In this document: piece by piece, positions 55,800 to 64,000 of the stretch | Layout: the number at the start of each line of letters is the position of its first letter | How positions within the stretch are numbered: the first letter of the stretch is position 1 | Assembly: GCA_963794215.1 (NCBI GenBank) | Contig: CAWCCQ010000008.1 | Coordinates: forward strand, 248,001 to 312,000 | Direction: 5' to 3' | DNA: 64,000 nucleotides | Origin: DATKRB01 sp963794215 | GTDB taxonomy: Bacteria; Actinomycetota; Acidimicrobiia; Acidimicrobiales; RAAP-2 | The notes under the pieces: model-generated | Database searches by the model: none | Seen by the model: the letters and a program-made list of their open reading frames with translations, nothing else | Told to the model about the DNA's origin: nothing | Made by a program: the position numbers and the translations under genes

Positions 55800-57449
55800 T
55801 CAGATCTCGATGGCGGGCTGGGTCCACTCGTCGGACCAGTCCACCTCGTCGGACCACTCCGGTGCGTGCAGCCGTCTTCCCCCCCACCACGCCGGGACGG
55901 ACCAGCGGCCGAGGGGAGCGACCAGCACGGCAACGAGCACGGCGACGGCGGCAAGGACCGCCAGCGGGTTGGCGCGCAATAGCTCGTTGAGCAGCGTCCG
56001 GCCTCCAGTCAACCCAATGAAGGGGACACCCACCGACATCACGACCAGGACAGTTCGCAACCTACCGGCGGCAATCGGAGCCAACACGATGATCCCCCAG
56101 GTCAGATACCACGGCTGTACTACCGGGCCGAGCAGGACGAAGAGCAACAAGCTGAGGCCGAGCGCTCGGAGGCCACCCACGCGGTCAGAGTTGAACAACA
56201 GGTAGATCGCGGCACCAGCCGCGATGGCCAGGCCGAGCACCCGCGTGAAGGACAAGACGCCGGCGAGCGATACGCCGACGCCTACCGTGTGCGCCAGGCC
56301 ACTCAGCGCCAGCCCGATTCCCGTTGCTGGGGCCAACCAGCTGCGCACCGCGCCCGGCGTGTCGAGATTGGCCACCCACCCCAAGCCCAGCCCGCTCACT
56401 AGGGAGAAGAAGGCCATGATCCCGATCGCGACGAGCGCCGCGGTGACCACCGGCCGCACCCGCTGGCGCACCGAAAGCCCGGGGCCCAGCCACTCCCAAC
56501 CCACGTAAAGAATCCCGATCGCCGCCGGGACCTTGATCGCGGCAGCCAACGTGCACAGCACGACGCCCCACACCGGGTGCTTCAAGGTCGCCGCGGTGAT
56601 GCCGGCCAACAGGAGGCCAACCATGATCGCGTCGTTATGGGCCCCCCCCACCAACGTCAGCAGCACGAGCGGATTGAGCACGGCGAGGGCGTAGACCGGA
56701 CCGGGATCGCGGCCGTGGGCCCGCGCCAGCTTGGGGATGCACCATGCGATCAGCGCCACGCCCGCCACCGCCCACAAGCGGAGAAGCACCACGGTCACGA
56801 GCTCGTGGTGAAGGCTGGCACTCGCCAGGAAGCCGGCCACCATCAAGAAGAGAGGTCCATAGGGCGCCGGTGTGTTCTGCCACAGCTGGTCGACCGGATT
56901 CGGATAGGGACCCGAACCGAGCGTGTAGGGCCCGTAGACGTAGGGATTGATGTGGCGGCTCATCATCTCGCCCTGGGCGGCATAGGAAAAGACGTCCCGG
57001 CTGAAGAGTGGCGCCACAACGAGCATGGGCACCGCCCACAGCGCCAACGTCATCGCCAGGTACTTGATCGGCACGCCGGATCGCCGTTGGAGGGCTCGGA
57101 ACAGCCCGTACCAGACTCGGGCCAGCAGCACGAGCCCGCCGTACACGGCGACCAGGCCGAGCAGTAGATAGGACTGGTCGCCCGGGACCTGCGTCGACGA
57201 TGGGACCCCAAAGAACCAGGTTCCAGCCATCTCGAGCTTGAACGGCGAGCTTGGTAGCGAGGCGCCTAACGCCACGACGGTCAGCGCCAGGAACCCGAGC
57301 AACGCCGGGCGGAGGAGGAACCGCCAGCTGTCGTCGTCCTCGACGTCGTCCGCCTGCACCCGCTCAGCGAGCGCGCCCGGCCGGACCAGACGGACCTTGA
57401 CCATCTCCCACCCGACGAGCGTGCGACCGAACCACCGCTCGCCGGTCAC
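55800..57449 (-). CDS. MptB-like polyprenol-phosphomannose-dependent mannosyltransferase (GT-C)
   Basis: Polytopic membrane enzyme, about 549 residues with 12-14 predicted helices. The luminal SRDVFSYAAQGEMMSRHINP and YVYGP with the catalytic aspartate, plus FVLLGPVVQPWYLTWGIIVL, match the MptB/MptA family of alpha-1,6-mannosyltransferases of lipomannan synthesis. The start is uncertain: GTG at 57449 has AGGA five bases upstream; ATG at 57404 is an alternative. Ends with an acidic Trp-rich tail (WSDEVDWSDEW). It is a single gene away from any glycan cluster, and in a non-mycobacterial host the acceptor may differ. Confidence 0.85.
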   Translation of the reverse strand: MTGERWFGRTLVGWEMVKVRLVRPGALAERVQADDVEDDDSWRFLLRPALLGFLALTVVALGASLPSSPFKLEMAGTWFFGVPSSTQVPGDQSYLLLGLVAVYGGLVLLARVWYGLFRALQRRSGVPIKYLAMTLALWAVPMLVVAPLFSRDVFSYAAQGEMMSRHINPYVYGPYTLGSGPYPNPVDQLWQNTPAPYGPLFLMVAGFLASASLHHELVTVVLLRLWAVAGVALIAWCIPKLARAHGRDPGPVYALAVLNPLVLLTLVGGAHNDAIMVGLLLAGITAATLKHPVWGVVLCTLAAAIKVPAAIGILYVGWEWLGPGLSVRQRVRPVVTAALVAIGIMAFFSLVSGLGLGWVANLDTPGAVRSWLAPATGIGLALSGLAHTVGVGVSLAGVLSFTRVLGLAIAAGAAIYLLFNSDRVGGLRALGLSLLLFVLLGPVVQPWYLTWGIIVLAPIAAGRLRTVLVVMSVGVPFIGLTGGRTLLNELLRANPLAVLAAVAVLVAVLVAPLGRWSVPAWWGGRRLHAPEWSDEVDWSDEWTQPAIEI

Positions 57450-57868
57450 CTTGATCCTGCGGGCCGCGACATCATGCCGCGGCGGGCCTGCGGTGGCCTC
57501 GGACTTGCGACCGGCCACGACGTGGACGAATCCCTCAGGTGACGGGCCCGGGGCTCGACGTTGGTATTCGGTTCGTCTGACACTCTGCCTCGAACTCACC
57601 TCGTCTGATCTCGGGTCCCTCGACCGATCACGTCGGTCCGGGGAGCGGCGGCCCAGGCGCCATACGGTCGTGCGCCGAAGGGATGAGGGAAAGCGGGCCC
57701 TGCAGTTTCGGTTCGGCACTTTCGGCTGGGCAGGTTCGGTTCGGCGACCCAGCCGTCATCGCATTGTAATACCCGGGCGCCCGCCCGCAAGGGGAGGCCG
57801 AGCATCTCGAGGAATGCGCCGGAACAGCGTCGGACCTCGGTGCCGACCGTCCCCAGGGGCGCAACTTG
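57450..57868. other. 419-base gap between tRNA-Tyr and the mannosyltransferase gene
   Basis: Open reading on the minus strand continues from the mannosyltransferase upstream but its Arg/Ser-rich translation has no membrane or domain features, so I treat it as non-coding. Near 57706-57745 the element TTCGGTTCGGC occurs twice. No clear terminator after the tRNA is seen. Confidence 0.4.
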
Positions 57869-57950
57869 TGGGCCGGGGAGGATTCGAACCTCCGTAGGCT
57901 GAGCCGGCAGATTTACAGTCTGCTTCCTTTGGCCACTCGGACACCGACCC
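57869..57950 (-). tRNA. tyrT: tRNA-Tyr (GTA)
   Basis: Eighty-two-base class II tRNA: acceptor GGGTCGG/CCGGCCC, anticodon stem GCAGA/TCTGC with loop CTGTAAA (anticodon GTA), a long variable arm, and T-arm GGAGGTTCGAATCCTCC. CCA not encoded. Divergent from yajQ. Confidence 0.95.
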
Positions 57951-57998
57951 GCCCGAGGGAGGATAGTCCGGCGCGACGCGGGTCGGTACGCTGTCGGC

Positions 57999-58487
57999 AT
58001 GCCTACGTTCGACATCGTCTCGGAGGTCGACCTGCAAGAAGTGCGCAACGCCGTCGATCAGGCCAACCGCGAGGCAGCCACCCGCTTCGACTTCAAGGAC
58101 ACCGGGTCCAGCATCGACGTGAGCGACAAGGAGCTGGTGCTCCACTCTTCCACCGAAGACCGCCTCCGGGCCCTCGAGCAGGTGCTCGAAGAGAAGCTGG
58201 TGAAGCGGCAGGTGTCCTTGAAGGCGCTCGATCCCGAGAAGATCGAGGAGGCTGCCAAGGGCACGGCTCGGCAACGCATCGCCATCCGCGCCGGCATCTC
58301 CCAGGACCACGCCAAGCGGCTGAACCGGTACATCAAGGATCTCGGGCTCAAGGGCGTGAGCTCGCAGACCCAGGGGGATCAGCTCCGGGTGTCGGGCAAG
58401 AAGCGCGACGACCTCCAGGCCGTGATCGCCGCGTGCAAGGCAGAGGACTTTGGCATCCCGCTGCAGTTCATCAACTTCCGGGACTGA
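57999..58487 (+). CDS. yajQ: YajQ family nucleotide-binding protein
   Basis: 162 residues: MPTFDIVSEVDLQEVRNAVD, ATRFDFKDTGSSIDVSDKEL and the C-terminal EDFGIPLQFINFRD define the UPF0234/YajQ family. Members bind nucleotides, in some species cyclic-di-GMP; the role here is unknown. ATG at 57999. It ends nine bases before the cobT stop on the other strand (convergent). Confidence 0.96.
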   Translation: MPTFDIVSEVDLQEVRNAVDQANREAATRFDFKDTGSSIDVSDKELVLHSSTEDRLRALEQVLEEKLVKRQVSLKALDPEKIEEAAKGTARQRIAIRAGISQDHAKRLNRYIKDLGLKGVSSQTQGDQLRVSGKKRDDLQAVIAACKAEDFGIPLQFINFRD

Positions 58488-58496
58488 TCCCTCCGC

Positions 58497-59568
58497 TCAT
58501 CCAGCCCGCTCGTCGCTCCGCCCGCTCACGCCAGCTTCGCCGAAGCTCGACATCTCGCGAGCGATCTTGGCCGCGGCCTGCAGGATGGGCAGCGCCAGGC
58601 ACGCCCCGCTCCCCTCGCCCAGACGGAGGTCGAGATCGACCAGCGGCTCGAGTCCTAGGTGCTCGAGCGCCGCCGAGGCGCCGGGCTCACTCGAGCGATG
58701 TCCGGCGAAGAGGTACCCGAGGGCGTCGGGGACGGTCGCCACGGCACACAGGGCGGCCGCTCCGGCGATGACCCCGTCGAGCACCACGGGCACTCGCGCT
58801 GCCGCGCCCCCCACGATGAAGCCCGCCAACGCGGCGATCTCGAGCCCACCCACCTCGGCGAGGATGGCCGCCGGAGTCTCGTCGCCTCGAAGGCGGCCGA
58901 TGGCCTGCTCGACCACCTTGACCTTGATCGCCAACCGCTCGTCGTCGATACCCGTCCCGCGCCCGGTCACCGCGACCGCCGGCTGACGCGGTGAAGGCCG
59001 CGATCAGCGCGGCCGATGGCGTGGTGTTGCCGATGCCCATGTCGCCGGTCAACAGGCACCGAGCGCCACGCGCGACGAGGTCGGACGCGACCTGGGCGCC
59101 GGTATCGAGCGCTCGGGCGAGCTCTTCTGCCGTCATCGCCGGCTCCACTGCAATATTGCCCGTTCCGGCCCGCACCTTGGCCCGGCGCAGTCCGCGCAGA
59201 TCGGGCAGCTCACCCGCCACACCCACGTCGACCACCAGGACGTCGGCCCCAACATGTGCGGCGAGGACGTTCACCGCGGCGCCACCGCTGCAGAAGTTGG
59301 CCACCATCTGGCTGGTCACCTCCTGAGGCCAGGGAGTAACTCCCTCGGCGACCACGCCATGGTCACCCGCGAACACGGCGACAGCAGCCGGGGTGGGGAC
59401 CGGGGGCGGCGAGCGACGGGCGATCGCCCCCAGACGGATCGACGCCTCTTCGAGACGACCGAGAGAACCGGCCGGCTTGGTCAGTGTGCCCTGAAGCGCA
59501 GCCACCTCGCCGGCGGCCACCGGGTCCACAGGGACAACACGGCCGGTCGCCTCATCGAACTGAGGCAT
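58497..59568 (-). CDS. cobT: Nicotinate-nucleotide--dimethylbenzimidazole phosphoribosyltransferase (frameshift near 58992)
   Basis: Activates the lower ligand for cobalamin. The first part has GTLTKPAGSLGRLEEASIRL, VFAGDHGVVAEGVTPWPQEV and GDMGIGNTTPSAALIAAFTA. The frame slips there. The next frame resumes PAVAVTGRGTGIDDERLAIK and GGLEIAALAGFIVGGAAA. One extra base near 58992 explains it; 356 residues when repaired. Fits the cobalamin dependence implied by the B12-binding protein at 1.8-2.2 kb. ATG at 59568, overlapping gtrA. Confidence 0.93.
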
Positions 59569-60070
59569 CTTGGTTCTGCTCCTCTTCGTCGACTCGCTCG
59601 TCGATCTCCTCGAGCAGGGGCTGCACGTGGAAGAGCCGGTTGAACAGCTTGAGCTTGAGCACCCAGAACACTCCGAACGAGACGATGTTGGCGCCCACTA
59701 CGAGGGCGGTCTTCTCGAGGTGATCGAGGTGATGCTCGTTGCCGATGTGCCGGGCCAGCGCAGCCCCGACGACAGAGATGGCGATGCCGATGGCCGACAG
59801 GATCCAGAATGGCGCCACCTCTTTGACCAGGTGGGATCGGCCTGCCTTTCCCCAGGCCCAGTTGCGGTTCAACCAGTACGAGGGAAACGTGGCGACCGAG
59901 TTGGCGAAGACCGTGGCCGGAATCTCGCCCCACTTGAGAACGCCGAAGACGAAGAGCAAGACCACGGCGGACACGACGGTGCTGATTGCCGACACCATCG
60001 AGTACCGGAAGACCTTCTTGCCCTCATGCGTGTGGAGCCAGTCCCAGAAGCGTCGTAGCAGGACAGCCAT
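59552..60070 (-). CDS. GtrA-like membrane protein
   Basis: 172 residues with four membrane segments (about 25-45, 50-68, 88-108, 122-142). The N-terminal FRYSMVSAISTVVSAVVLLF and PSYWLNRNWAWGKAGR are family signatures. GtrA proteins are thought to move or hold polyprenyl-linked sugars, as in O-antigen glucosylation or arabinogalactan synthesis. The C terminus is acidic and cytosolic. Its last 17 bases overlap the cobT start region. Confidence 0.9.
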   Translation of the reverse strand: MAVLLRRFWDWLHTHEGKKVFRYSMVSAISTVVSAVVLLFVFGVLKWGEIPATVFANSVATFPSYWLNRNWAWGKAGRSHLVKEVAPFWILSAIGIAISVVGAALARHIGNEHHLDHLEKTALVVGANIVSFGVFWVLKLKLFNRLFHVQPLLEEIDERVDEEEQNQDASVR

Positions 60071-60203
60071 CGGCGCGACTCTACTGGCCCGGGTCGTCGG
60101 GGTCCGGACCGGGGTGCCCTAAAGACGGCCCGACGCCACCGACTGAGGGCCCCATGAGCACGCTATGGCGCGCCACTGCGCTCGGGCCTGCCAACATGTC
60201 GAC

Positions 60204-61052
60204 GTGAGCGAGTCACTCGACTTTCTGGTCCGCCTGCTCGACCTCGAGGCGATCGAGGTCAACATCTTTCGCGGGCTCCAGCCCGACGAGGAGCGTCAAC
60301 GGGTGTTCGGGGGTCAGGTGGCCAGCCAGGCGCTCATGGCCGCCGGCCGCACGGTCAGCCACGGTCGGGTCCACTCACTCCACGCGTACTTCCTACGTCC
60401 GGGCGATCCGTCGCACCCGATCCTCTACGAGGTCGACCGTATCCGGGACGGCAAATCCTTCACGACTCGCCGAGTGATCGCCATCCAGCACGGCGAGGCG
60501 ATCCTCAATATGGCCTGCTCGTTCCATGCCGACGAAGTCGGAGTGGAACACCAGTTCGTCATGCCCGATGTCCCCGCGCCCGAAGACCTTGCACCCTTAC
60601 CCGAGCGCCTTGCTCCATGGCGCGACGAGCTGGCCGAGTGGTTCGCCCGTCCCCATCCCATCGACCAGCGCTACATCGGCGATCTTCCGTCCAAGCAGAC
60701 CGAGGCGCATGAGCCGTACCAACGGCTTTGGATTCGCGCCGAGGGGGAGCTCCCCGACGATCCACTCCTCCACGCCTGTGTCGCCACGTACGCGTCGGAC
60801 CTGTCGCTCTTCGACACCATCCTGGTACCCCACCCAGAACGCTGGACCGCGCCAGACTTCATGGGGGCGACCATCGACCACTGCATGTGGTTTCACCGAC
60901 CGGTGCGGGCGGACGAGTGGATGCTCTTCGACAGCGACTCGCCGGTCGCTGCCGGTGGTCGGGGCCTGGCCAGGGGGTTCCTCTTCGATCGGGCGGGCAG
61001 ATTGACCGTCTCAATGGTCCAAGAGGGGCTGACCCGCGTGCTCCTTCGCTGA
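60204..61052 (+). CDS. tesB: Acyl-CoA thioesterase II (TesB)
   Basis: Double-hotdog thioesterase, 282 residues. RVFGGQVASQALMAAGRTV and HSLHAYFLRPGDPSHPILY lie in the first half. The catalytic-side ATYASDLSLFDTILVPHP and SLDH-type IDHCMWFHRP lie in the second. GTG at 60204 is the likely start (SESLDFLVRLLDLEAIE); an earlier in-frame ATG exists at 60165. Convergent with gltA. Confidence 0.94.
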   Translation: MSESLDFLVRLLDLEAIEVNIFRGLQPDEERQRVFGGQVASQALMAAGRTVSHGRVHSLHAYFLRPGDPSHPILYEVDRIRDGKSFTTRRVIAIQHGEAILNMACSFHADEVGVEHQFVMPDVPAPEDLAPLPERLAPWRDELAEWFARPHPIDQRYIGDLPSKQTEAHEPYQRLWIRAEGELPDDPLLHACVATYASDLSLFDTILVPHPERWTAPDFMGATIDHCMWFHRPVRADEWMLFDSDSPVAAGGRGLARGFLFDRAGRLTVSMVQEGLTRVLLR

Positions 61053-61085
61053 GCAACCGGACCGCTCGGGTTCGCTGAGCAACCG
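61044..61085. repeat. 16-bp direct repeat around the tesB stop
   Basis: TTCGCTGAGCAACCGG occurs at 61044-61059 and again at 61070-61085; the first copy includes the tesB stop codon. It lies in the 73-base gap between convergent tesB and gltA and could be a duplication or part of a bidirectional terminator. Confidence 0.6.
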
Positions 61086-61125
61086 GCTCACTCACCCAGC
61101 CGTTCGCCTATGAGCGCCAGGGGCT

Positions 61126-62397
<1,272 letters not shown>

Positions 62398-62523
62398 GGG
62401 TGCGTGAGCCTCCTGTCCCTGGTGCTGCCCTTCAGCAACGTTTTTGATGATCCTACGGCCAGCAGGTCCGGAGGTCGAGACGGCCCCAGCGGCGTGCACC
62501 TGGGGAACGCAGGTGGCGCCTGA

Positions 62524-63724
62524 TCAGCCGACCTTGCGGGTCGTGGTGGGTCGTGGTGCCGAGGTCGTGGTGGCGGCCGAGATCGTGGTCGTCGTGGTGG
62601 GCGCCAGGGTGGTCGTGGTGGGGGGGAGCCGCCGGCGCGACCAGGAGGGGCGTACTGATGGCCAAGATCGACGTTGACGGCTGCGCCTCAGGCGGCACTA
62701 GTGAGATCGTAAGGGTGTACGAAGACCCAGGACGAACCCGAAGTGGTGCGAAGACCACGGCAACCGAGGCACCAGCTGCGAGCGAGACCGCCCGCCGTGC
62801 CGTGACCGAGGCGCCTGGGCCCTCCGGCTGGAGTGTGGCCGAAAGGTGCGCGCTCGATTCGGCAACGTTGCCACCGTTGCCGAGCACCGCGGCAACCGTG
62901 AGCCGGGTGGTCGGGGGAATGGTCGCAGCGCCTGAGGCGGTGGTGGAGGGGACTGCTCCCGGATCCAACCGGGTGGTGAGCAGGGTCAAGTTCCTGGACA
63001 ACGCCAGCAGGGGTGAGGCAGCCAGCCGGTCCACGAACGTGGTGACCGATGGGGCTCCCCAGGTCGACGGGTCGCCCACCCAGCGCGATCGGCTCAGCTG
63101 GAACCCCCTGGGCAGATCAGCCAGCAGGTGACGGGCCGAGCCGTATGCCGAATCGGACGTGGCCAGCAACGCGCCGACCGTACCGAGCTCAGCCGACGCT
63201 GCCGCTGCGGTAATCGGGATGGGCGGCCGCCCGACAGCGGTCGAGGAAGTGACGTCCGGCGTCGTGGAGGTACCGCCCAGTGGCGCCATCTGGAGCAGCG
63301 CGTCAATCGCGGAGCGAAACACACGCATGGCTCGGGCCCGAAGTTCGAACGCCGTCTGCAATTTGGCCATCGCGCGCCGGTCGGGCCACGGCGGGGGGAT
63401 CGCCTGGAGCGCCGCCAGTTGGGATCCGGTCTGGCTCACGAGAGAAGCGAGCGAGACCGCGAGCTGCGGGCGCGCCACGCGCGAGGCGTCGAGCCCGGCG
63501 ACGACCGATCGCAGGCTCGCTGACGAGCCATCGGACTCTTGAGCGATCACCGATCCCTGCGCGGCGAGTGAGCCATTCACGGCGTCGGTGAACGGGCCCG
63601 AGGACGAGTCGATCTTGGCTACGCCACCGATCAGGAAGAACGCCAGCAGTGCCAGCCCGACAAGGATGGGAACGGCTCTGGCGCTCGAGCGCGACCGTGC
63701 GCGTCGACGGTCGCGAGGCGGCAT
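62524..63724 (-). CDS. Anchored surface protein with Thr/Pro-rich C-terminal tail, unknown function (frameshift near 62620)
   Basis: About 399 residues after repair. Basic N terminus, one membrane segment (about residues 17-36, PILVGLALLAFFLIGGVAKI), then an Ala/Ser/Thr-rich extracellular part with helices and, near residues 270-350, a beta-rich segment (TTRLTVAAVLGNGGNVAESS). A run of seven G (62620-62626, plus strand) shifts the frame. With six, the tail is PTTTTLAPTTTTISAATTTS and stops at 62524, leaving room for the gltA promoter; as given it becomes a His/Asp-rich artefact. No family recognised. Confidence 0.7.
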
Positions 63725-63825
63725 CGTGACCGGACGCTACAGCGTCGAGCTCTTCATGGGGTCCGCGGCGGCAGGATACCGCAGGCGGTGTGCGCAGCGC
63801 CCGTAAGGCTCCGCGCGCCATCCCC

Positions 63826-64000
63826 TCAAGGCCGGCCAGATCCTCCCGGTCTGCCCGACGCCGTTGAGGCGGTCGCCAGAACGCTGCTGGTCCGCCGCCA
63901 CTCGACAGTGGGGCTGATCGCTGCTCGATCCACACGATCACGATGCCTGTCGGCCACCGCCAGGATCGCCGAGAGGGTTCCCTGATTCAAAAGGTGGGGG
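63826..64000 (-). CDS. C-terminal fragment of a possible protein (start beyond window)
   Basis: The minus-strand frame that enters from the right edge is open for 57 codons (LLNQGTLSAILAVADRHRD, then AAISPTVEWRRTSSVLATA) and stops at 63826. The Leu/Ala-rich helix-like start suggests a real C terminus, but there is no domain and other frames are also open for a while. No name is possible. Confidence 0.35.
   Translation of the reverse strand, partial: PHLLNQGTLSAILAVADRHRDRVDRAAISPTVEWRRTSSVLATASTASGRPGGSGRP

Noticed and set aside
57450..57719. Longer N terminus of the mannosyltransferase
   Set aside because: No conserved or membrane features and a better ribosome site at 57449.

Overview
The window is a high-GC, GTG-rich stretch of a bacterial chromosome, almost certainly Actinomycetota. 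The best guess is the Acidimicrobiia or a close relative. That guess rests on a GuaB3-type IMP dehydrogenase-like protein, an MptB-type polyprenol-phosphomannose mannosyltransferase, an actinobacterial PcrA/UvrD1, and the actinobacterial tRNA-Thr/tRNA-Met/rpmG/tRNA-Trp/secE/nusG order; class level is inference. Nearly all genes lie on the minus strand.

Layout from low to high coordinates. (1) 1-2.2 kb: sucD (cut by the edge), sucC and a free-standing B12-binding mutase domain, a succinyl-CoA node. (2) 2.2-7.4 kb: pcrA, guaA and guaB3, overlapping at start and stop codons. (3) 7.6-9.9 kb: groEL and groES with a CIRCE operator upstream of groES. (4) 10-19 kb: pdxH, tsaD, rimI, tsaB, tsaE, a family-4 uracil-DNA glycosylase, alr, nnr, acpS and glmM, tightly packed and mostly overlapping; it joins t6A synthesis, cell-wall precursors and metabolite repair. 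(5) 19-38 kb: rpsI-rplM, truA, then the alpha, spc and S10 ribosomal operons with secY, adk, map and infA. (6) 38-42.3 kb: the str operon. (7) 42.5-50.1 kb: rpoC and rpoB. (8) 50.5-55.1 kb: rplL, rplJ, rplA, rplK, nusG, secE, rpmG and three tRNAs. (9) 55.2-64 kb: mixed genes, namely a GNAT acetyltransferase (plus), an MptB-like mannosyltransferase, tRNA-Tyr, yajQ (plus), cobT, gtrA, tesB (plus), citrate synthase and an anchored surface protein. The genes of regions 5-8 together build the ribosome, RNA polymerase and translocon, and all are read in one direction.

The most striking property is not a new system. Eleven conserved genes have a broken reading frame: guaB3, pdxH, glmM, rplM, rpmD, rplR, rpsH, fusA, rpoB, cobT and the 62.5-63.7 kb surface protein. 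In each, both halves are intact and join after a 1-2 base indel, often in a short homopolymer. Many of these genes are essential, so residual sequencing indels are the most likely explanation. Their coordinates are given as one gene across the break.

Of biological interest are long acidic tails on several ribosomal proteins (L22, S3, L29, L4, L10) and on the N terminus of NusG, an 18-bp in-frame tandem repeat in rplV, short tandem repeats just upstream of rplL, rplK and truA, and an apparent CTG start in infA. I saw no CRISPR array, insertion sequence, prophage or biosynthetic island.
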